Origin: a virus | Direction: 5' to 3' (one strand) | Virus record (IMG/VR): IMGVR_UViG_3300028706_000028 | Coordinates: 1-29,622 of that record | DNA: 29,622 nt | Program-made: the position numbers and the translations under genes | The notes under the pieces: generated by a model | Database searches by the model: none | What the model was told of the DNA's origin: nothing | What the model saw: only the letters and a program-made list of their open reading frames with translations | Shown: piece after piece, positions 24,439 to 29,622 of the stretch | Position numbering within the stretch: the stretch's first letter is position 1 | Layout: the number at the start of each line of letters is the position of its first letter

Positions 24439-27400
24439 ATGGCATATAACAAAATTTTACTAAAACGTCGTGCTACTGCAGGCGGAACTCCCACCATTGA
24501 ATATGGTGAGTTAGCTTGGAACCAGGTTGACGAAAAACTATATATAGGTACTGACGCTGGGGGCGGTGGTACAAAAATACTAGCAGGTGAGGGGGCGTTC
24601 GTCGCTTTAGACCCTGCAGGATTAGATCAAACTTTAGCACAAAGTTTGACTATTGGACCTAAGGCTTCTGGGGGCGTTTCATACGACCTTATTTTCAAAG
24701 AGCAAGGTACAGGTGATAAATCGAAGATTTATCAAAGTTCTGGGGATTTAGTAATCGCAGTAAGCGACGGCTCTCCAGCAGCTTACACAGATGCGTTTAA
24801 AGTTCAAGATGGTATTGGCTTAGTATGGGCTAAGAACGGTTTTGAAACGGGTAATATTAAACTCGAAACTAATAGTGATGGGGGTAAATTAACTGCTACA
24901 GGTACCAACGGTGGCGTTAGCTTAATTACTACTGGTTCTGGTAAAGTCGTTTTAGATGCTGACTCTACAGGAGCGGGCGTACAAATTGACACGGGCTCCG
25001 CCGGTGTTGATATTAACTCAGCTGGTATCATAGATATTGCAGCGAGTGGTACTAGTAATGCTGTTAATATTACTTCTAACAATGATGTAGTACTAGTTAC
25101 GGGTAAGAAAGCTGGAGCTGGAGCGGTTAAGCTTAATGCTACCGCGGCGGATGCTGCTACTACTGTTGAGTTAACTTCAGCAGGTACAGGGGCTTCAGCA
25201 GTTGATATTAACTCAGCTGGTGGTGTAGATATTGATGCAGCAGGTGCGGTAGACGTTTCTGCTACATCTGTAGTTCTTGACGGTAGCAAGGTTGGGACTG
25301 ACGCAGTTAAACTAAATGCTTCAGGGGGCACAACCGCTACCCTACACTTAAACTCTACAGGTACAGGCAATACAGCAGTAGACATTGATTCTACGGGTGG
25401 TATTGACCTAGATGCTGCTAAAGACATCGCTGCGACTTCTACGGAAAGAGTAGTAATTGAAGGTCAGAAAGGTTCAGCAGATGCAGTTAAGATTAGTGCT
25501 ACAGGCACTAATGGTGGTATTGATATTGACGCTAAACAGGGCGGAGTAAATATTGATGCGGTAGACGGCGCAGTAATTGTTGAGTCTACTAAAGCAGGTG
25601 CTGGAGCTATACAAGTTAACGCAACTGGAGCAACTGGTGGTGTTACATTAGCAGCTAAGCTAGGTGGTGTCGACATTGACGCAGTTGGTGGGGCAGTATC
25701 TATTGACGCTTCTGGAGCTAATAAAGATGTTACTATCGGATCATCTGGTGGTAAGGTTTCTATTTCAGCAGCAGGGGCTGTTGCAGAAGCAGTTAAGATT
25801 GCAGCAACAGGGGCGGGAGCAGCTACTCAAGTAGAAATCACCTCAGTCGGTACTAATGATACTAGCACTATTGGAGCTTCTCCTATTTATGTAGCGTCTA
25901 GTGGCGGTATTGCTTTAGACGCAACAAAAGATATTACTTTAGATGCGATTACTAATATATTAGTTAAATCAACGTCTAACGCGGCTAATGCTGTATATGT
26001 TCATGCAGATGGTGGTACAAGTGAAACAATTAAGATTCACTCAGACCAAGGAACAGGAGCGGGCTCAGTTGAGCTAACTTCAGATGCTGGTGGCATAGAT
26101 ATTAATGCAGGAACTACTGTTGCTATTGACTCAGTAGGTGAGGCAAACTTAACTTCATCTGGTGCAGATGTTAGTATTACAGCTACAGCTAAATCTGTCC
26201 TTATACAGGGTGGAGAGGCTGCAGTTGACGCAGTATACATTAAAGCAACGAATGCTGCTGGTGGTATTGATATTAACGCAGGAACTGGAGGAATCGCAGT
26301 CGATACGACTGGTTCTCTAAGTTTAGACTCTGCAACAGACTCTAATTTTACTACTTCTACAGGAAATATTACTGTAGATGGTAAGACAGGCATTAACCTT
26401 AAAGCTGACGGTACAGACGCTATAACTATAGGCTCTGACGGGGATATTGCACTTATTGCCACAGGTGGTGATAACAGTAACCCAGACTTCGGAGTTGCAG
26501 GTTACTCTAGATTCACAGATGCTTTAGAAGTTGATAATATAAAGATTGATGGTAATGCTATCACATCTATTGACTCTAATGGTAATATCGACCTTACGCC
26601 TAACGGCACAGGCGAAGTTAACATTACTAAGGTAGATATTAATAGTGGTACTATTGATGATACCACTATTACAGGAGGTTCCGTATCTTCACTAGTAACT
26701 TCTAAGGGTGATACTTCTATTGCTCTTTCTGGTACTGTTGAGGTTACAAGCGGTAGTAAGAATGTAACAGGTACAAGTACTGCCTTCACATCAGAACTTG
26801 CAGAAAACGACGCTATCGAAATTGATGGCAATGTTTATATTATAGACTCTATTACTAGCAACTCTGCTTTAGTATTGACGGCTAATGCCTCTACTACAGC
26901 AGCGAGTATTACAGCTAAGAAAGATCCTAACTTATTCAAAGTTCAGACTGGGGCAGCTACAGATAAGTTTGTAATTGACAAGTCTGGTAATGTTGATGTT
27001 AAGACGGGCTCCCTAACTATTGGTGGAGACTTAGTTGTAAACGGTACCACTACTACAGTTAATAGTACTACTATTAGTGTAGATGATAATATCATATCTT
27101 TAGGCGACTTAGATAATACTCCAATTGCTGCTTCTACTAATGACTTTGGTGTTGCGTGGGCAAGAGAGACTTCTGATGGTGCTGGCGGGTTTGAAACTAA
27201 GTTTGGTGGCTTAATTTGGGATGAGTCTTCTGACCAAGTTATCGTATCTAATGACTTAGGTACTTCAGTAGGTGCTATTGCAACTATTAATTCTTATGCT
27301 GATTTACGAGTTAATCATATTCGTATTGGTAGTGACACAATTAATCGTGACGCACAATGGCAGAAAGTCTATGACAAGCTATGGGCTTCAGCTGTAGGAG

Positions 27401-27525
27401 ATACTAGCGGTACTCCAGACGACTTAGAGGCGGTAGACTTAGATAAAGTACTAATGGTTAAGTCTGACGGTTCAGGTGGTTTTGAGTTCCAAGTTACAGA
27501 TACCCTAGATGGTGGTACTTGGTAA
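24439..27525 (+). CDS. Giant beta-repeat fibre/adhesin protein
   Basis: A 1028-residue protein. The N-terminal 50 residues (ILLKRRATAGGTPTIEYGEL, then KLYIGTDAGG) match the attachment-domain pattern of many phage fibres. Residues about 145-675 are Ala/Gly/Asp/Ser-rich repeats with variants of GGVDIDAAGAV and DAVKLNATG, alternating short hydrophobic strands and polar turns, which suggests a beta-solenoid or triple-stranded shaft. Then come a module VEVTSGSKNVTGTSTAFTSE (about 770) and VNGTTTTVNSTTISVDDNII (about 865), both frequent in phage fibres, and an end ...LDGGTW. AAGGA precedes the ATG by 8 nt. Probably a long receptor-binding fibre; the trimer and fold are inferred from composition. 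Confidence 0.8.
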   Translation: MAYNKILLKRRATAGGTPTIEYGELAWNQVDEKLYIGTDAGGGGTKILAGEGAFVALDPAGLDQTLAQSLTIGPKASGGVSYDLIFKEQGTGDKSKIYQSSGDLVIAVSDGSPAAYTDAFKVQDGIGLVWAKNGFETGNIKLETNSDGGKLTATGTNGGVSLITTGSGKVVLDADSTGAGVQIDTGSAGVDINSAGIIDIAASGTSNAVNITSNNDVVLVTGKKAGAGAVKLNATAADAATTVELTSAGTGASAVDINSAGGVDIDAAGAVDVSATSVVLDGSKVGTDAVKLNASGGTTATLHLNSTGTGNTAVDIDSTGGIDLDAAKDIAATSTERVVIEGQKGSADAVKISATGTNGGIDIDAKQGGVNIDAVDGAVIVESTKAGAGAIQVNATGATGGVTLAAKLGGVDIDAVGGAVSIDASGANKDVTIGSSGGKVSISAAGAVAEAVKIAATGAGAATQVEITSVGTNDTSTIGASPIYVASSGGIALDATKDITLDAITNILVKSTSNAANAVYVHADGGTSETIKIHSDQGTGAGSVELTSDAGGIDINAGTTVAIDSVGEANLTSSGADVSITATAKSVLIQGGEAAVDAVYIKATNAAGGIDINAGTGGIAVDTTGSLSLDSATDSNFTTSTGNITVDGKTGINLKADGTDAITIGSDGDIALIATGGDNSNPDFGVAGYSRFTDALEVDNIKIDGNAITSIDSNGNIDLTPNGTGEVNITKVDINSGTIDDTTITGGSVSSLVTSKGDTSIALSGTVEVTSGSKNVTGTSTAFTSELAENDAIEIDGNVYIIDSITSNSALVLTANASTTAASITAKKDPNLFKVQTGAATDKFVIDKSGNVDVKTGSLTIGGDLVVNGTTTTVNSTTISVDDNIISLGDLDNTPIAASTNDFGVAWARETSDGAGGFETKFGGLIWDESSDQVIVSNDLGTSVGAIATINSYADLRVNHIRIGSDTINRDAQWQKVYDKLWASAVGDTSGTPDDLEAVDLDKVLMVKSDGSGGFEFQVTDTLDGGTW

Positions 27526-27534
27526 GAAATTATT

Positions 27535-27551
27535 GGGGGTCATATACCCCC
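27535..27551 (+). terminator. Hairpin between fibre genes (weak terminator)
   Basis: GGGGGT (27535-27540) pairs with ACCCCC (27546-27551) around CATAT, followed by only TTAAA. The short U-tract suggests partial termination or RNA protection between the two fibre genes. Confidence 0.5.
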
Positions 27552-27580
27552 TTAAATTAGCTATATAGCGGAGAATAACA

Positions 27581-28786
27581 GTGGCGAGAAAACAGAATAT
27601 TCTGTTAAGACGTTCAGCAGTACAGTATAATATTCCTAGCACGGCAGCACTAAATTTAGGTGAAGCTGCTATTAATACTAAAGATGGTAAACTCTTTATT
27701 AAAAGAGATTATGGGTCGGAGAGTATAGTAGAGTTAGGAGTGGGACCAACATTTCAGTTAGTAACTGGTGGAAGTCCTGCACATACTCATTCTGTTTCCT
27801 TAACGGGGCAACAAGCATTAGACTTGTTGGATGGAACGGCAACAACAGTAACAGTAAGATCAAGTGACGCAGGGCATACCCATGACGTTACGGTTAAGTA
27901 TAGTACAACTGATAAAGGATTTGTACTTAATAATGCTTCTAGTATCTCTAGTAACCACGCCTCCGCACACACATTAGTTTCTAATGGTGGGGGCGCTAGT
28001 AGTATTGACGCGTTAAATGACGTTGATGCTACTAATATAGCTAATAATAAGATACTGAAGTATAACTCTACCACAAGTAAGTGGGAATGCGTAGACGATG
28101 CTGAAGGCACTACAATTGCTTTACTTACAGATGTAGCAGATGTTGACGCAGGTGCTATAGACGGTCAAGTACTAAACTGGAATAATACTACAAGTAAGTG
28201 GACTCCTGTAGATCAAGTGGGTTCCCATGTTTACACAGAAGGAACCACAGTACCTGCATCCCCTACTACAGGAGATGAGTACTTTGACCAAACTACGGAT
28301 ATACTTTATAAGTATGTTAATGATGGAAGTAGTAGTGCTTGGATTGATATTAGTACAGACTCCGTTCTTAGTATAGCAGGTATAGACGATTTAGGCGACG
28401 TAGATACAAATACAGCAGCACCTACTAATGGTCAAGTACTAGAATGGGATGGAACTAATTGGGTACCAACGGATGCCGCTGCAGGCATACTACAAGATAT
28501 AGCAACTCAAACAGTAGGAACTTCCGTAGTAGTACTAGACACTTGGGCCAACACTAGCGTATCCGCTAAATATCAGGCCACTTGTAAAGTAGGTTCTAAA
28601 TATTCAGCATCAGAAATACTAGTACTAAATAGAGGCACTAGTGCAGAGATTACAGAGTATGCAGCATTAGGGGATAGCTTACTTACTTTTACAGTAGCTG
28701 TTAATGGGTCTAATATTGAACTATCAGGAGTTAGCACAGATGCTAGTACTTCTGTAAAACTAACTAAAGTCTTACAAGGAGTATAA
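27581..28786 (+). CDS. Fibre protein with LxDVD repeats
   Basis: A 401-residue protein with a GTG start preceded by GCGGAG. The N-terminus (ILLRRSAVQYNIPSTAALNL, then KDGKLFIKRD) is the same attachment-type domain as in the 1028-residue gene. HTH motifs occur at 68-70 and 99-101. Three repeats follow the pattern LxDVD...GxVLxWxxxTxxWxPxD (about 143-172, 182-211 and 269-298); the third reads DDLGDVDTNTAAPTNGQVLE. A GDEYFDQTTDILYKY...W module lies between repeats two and three. These repeats are widespread in phage tail fibres. The C-terminal 95 residues have a beta-rich composition and may be the tip domain. Confidence 0.8.
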   Translation: MARKQNILLRRSAVQYNIPSTAALNLGEAAINTKDGKLFIKRDYGSESIVELGVGPTFQLVTGGSPAHTHSVSLTGQQALDLLDGTATTVTVRSSDAGHTHDVTVKYSTTDKGFVLNNASSISSNHASAHTLVSNGGGASSIDALNDVDATNIANNKILKYNSTTSKWECVDDAEGTTIALLTDVADVDAGAIDGQVLNWNNTTSKWTPVDQVGSHVYTEGTTVPASPTTGDEYFDQTTDILYKYVNDGSSSAWIDISTDSVLSIAGIDDLGDVDTNTAAPTNGQVLEWDGTNWVPTDAAAGILQDIATQTVGTSVVVLDTWANTSVSAKYQATCKVGSKYSASEILVLNRGTSAEITEYAALGDSLLTFTVAVNGSNIELSGVSTDASTSVKLTKVLQGV

Positions 28787-28788
28787 TT

Positions 28789-29250
28789 ATGGCAGATTTT
28801 AAAGTTTCTCCTTCTGTAGGTGATGAGATAGCTAAAGGAAGAAACAGGTATAAGTTTAATGGTGTAGGCTGGACTTCTGTAGATAGAGATACTTACCGAG
28901 AAGGTACTTTAATAACTACTAAAGCTTCGTGGACATACAAACTGATTGCAGATCAAACCATTATAACAGGAAATGACCTAGCAAGCAATGCTTTAAGCTA
29001 CGATACTAATGCCGAAATAGAGGTATTTTATAATGGAATTAAGATTAAAGAAGGCGCTTCAGAAGATTACGTGTTAACAAGTTCAGGTACTATCACATTA
29101 GTATCTGGAGGGAAGTTAAACGATGAAGTAGAAATAAGTCAGAGAACTAAGTTCTCCGATACTAATATTTATACCAAAGCAGAAGTGGATGCCAAGTTAG
29201 GTACCGTTTCAGACACAGATTTAACAGACTATTACATGGGGAACTTATAA
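28789..29250 (+). CDS. Structural protein of fibre cluster
   Basis: A 153-residue protein with AAGGAG 7 nt before the ATG and two bases after the previous stop. It begins FKVSPSVGDEIAKGRNRYKF with GVGW, a short N-terminal module seen in phage fibre proteins, followed by a beta-rich body (DTNAEIEVFYNGIKIKEGAS, then DYVLTSSGTITLVSG) like phage fibre beta domains, and a short helical tail (IYTKAEVDAKLG) also frequent in fibre proteins. Its last base overlaps the next start (TAATG). Virion role is inferred from motifs and location. Confidence 0.65.
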   Translation: MADFKVSPSVGDEIAKGRNRYKFNGVGWTSVDRDTYREGTLITTKASWTYKLIADQTIITGNDLASNALSYDTNAEIEVFYNGIKIKEGASEDYVLTSSGTITLVSGGKLNDEVEISQRTKFSDTNIYTKAEVDAKLGTVSDTDLTDYYMGNL

Positions 29251-29576
29251 TGGCAAAAGGAACACTAGGAACTCCTACTTACTTAGATGATACAGCGGCT
29301 CATATAGTCTATACTGTACCAGCAAGTATGGTAGCAGTAATTACATTAAACGTTTGTAATAGAGACTCTGCATCAGTTGCAGTAACTATTGGTATAGAGC
29401 GTGCAGGTAGTACAGGTACTTTATCTAATGGTGAGTATGTTGAGTATGAAACTTCCGTAATTGGACATTCAGTAATGGAGCGCTCGGGTATTCTACTATC
29501 AACCGGAGATAGCGTTGTAGTAAAAGCTAATATTGCTAACATGATTGATGTAAACTTATGGGGCATAGAGGAGTAA
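29250..29576 (+). CDS. Small beta-sandwich structural protein
   Basis: A 108-residue protein, mostly beta by composition (HIVYTVPASMVAVITLNVCN, then DSASVAVTIGIE), starting on the previous stop codon (TAATG), so translation is probably coupled. Compact beta proteins of this type occur in phage fibre clusters as caps or decoration subunits. No specific family is recognised. Confidence 0.55.
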   Translation: MAKGTLGTPTYLDDTAAHIVYTVPASMVAVITLNVCNRDSASVAVTIGIERAGSTGTLSNGEYVEYETSVIGHSVMERSGILLSTGDSVVVKANIANMIDVNLWGIEE

Positions 29577-29579
29577 CTT

Positions 29580-29622
29580 ATGGCTAGAAGTGTAGAAAGA
29601 GAAGAGTATTTTGATAAGCAGC
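29580..29622 (+). CDS. Partial gene, start only
   Basis: ATG at 29580 is preceded by GAGGAG with 6 nt spacing and opens MARSVEREEYFDKQ before the window ends. The strong ribosome site and operon spacing support a real gene in the fibre cluster. Product unknown. Confidence 0.6.
   Translation, partial: MARSVEREEYFDKQ

Noticed and set aside
24804-26831. Long reverse-strand open frames opposite the 1028-residue gene
   Set aside because: Low-complexity shadows of the Ala/Gly/Asp repeats with no ribosome sites; all other genes are on the plus strand.
24439-28786. Diversity-generating retroelement fibres, because of fibre N-terminal resemblance to tropism determinants
   Set aside because: No reverse transcriptase, template repeat or adenine-biased variable repeat is visible in the window.

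Overview
The window is the packaging, head, tail and fibre region of a tailed double-stranded DNA phage (class Caudoviricetes), all transcribed left to right. A tape-measure protein of about 2440 residues and a tube protein, with no sheath, baseplate wedge or contractile-tail genes, point to a siphovirus with a long non-contractile tail. The DNA is AT-rich, starts are mostly preceded by GGAG/AGGA Shine-Dalgarno sites, and promoters look like bacterial sigma-70 sites. Modular fibre proteins of this style, with LxDVD repeats and small Cys-Cys-Trp motifs, are common in marine phages of Gram-negative hosts. A marine gammaproteobacterial host is plausible but not proven. No integrase, repressor, tRNA, replication or lysis gene was recognised, and the last gene runs off the right edge.

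Layout. (1) 1-362: three 89-bp tandem repeats plus a partial fourth, then a perfect TTGACA-17-TATAAT promoter. (2) 363-4505: zinc-finger ORF, small terminase, a 16-codon minicistron, large terminase, membrane/coiled-coil protein, HNH nuclease, portal. (3) 4538-6575: own consensus promoter, then a prohead protease fused in one frame to the HK97-fold capsid, with a strong internal ribosome site that should also yield capsid alone, then a terminator. (4) 6597-9611: head-tail connector, tail-terminator-like protein carrying two inserted beta repeats, large tube protein, UUCG-loop terminator. (5) 9689-10536: gpG/gpGT-type tail-assembly chaperones with an A AAT TTT slippery site, then a terminator. 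(6) 10554-23547: third consensus promoter, giant tape measure (TTG start), two distal tail proteins, two fibre proteins, UUCG-loop terminator. (7) 23566-29622: fourth promoter and a series of fibre/adhesin-type proteins, including a 1028-residue repeat protein.

Working together: the terminases (with the HNH nuclease probably assisting) cut and pump DNA through the portal into a shell matured by the fused protease. The connector and terminator join the head to a tube whose length is set by the tape measure under the chaperones' control. The distal proteins and fibres recognise the host. Points of most interest are the repeat array beside the terminase genes, the apparently leaderless first gene, the nested capsid start, the minicistron overlapping terL, the frameshift, the terminator protein with inserted domains, and a non-coiled island inside the tape measure.
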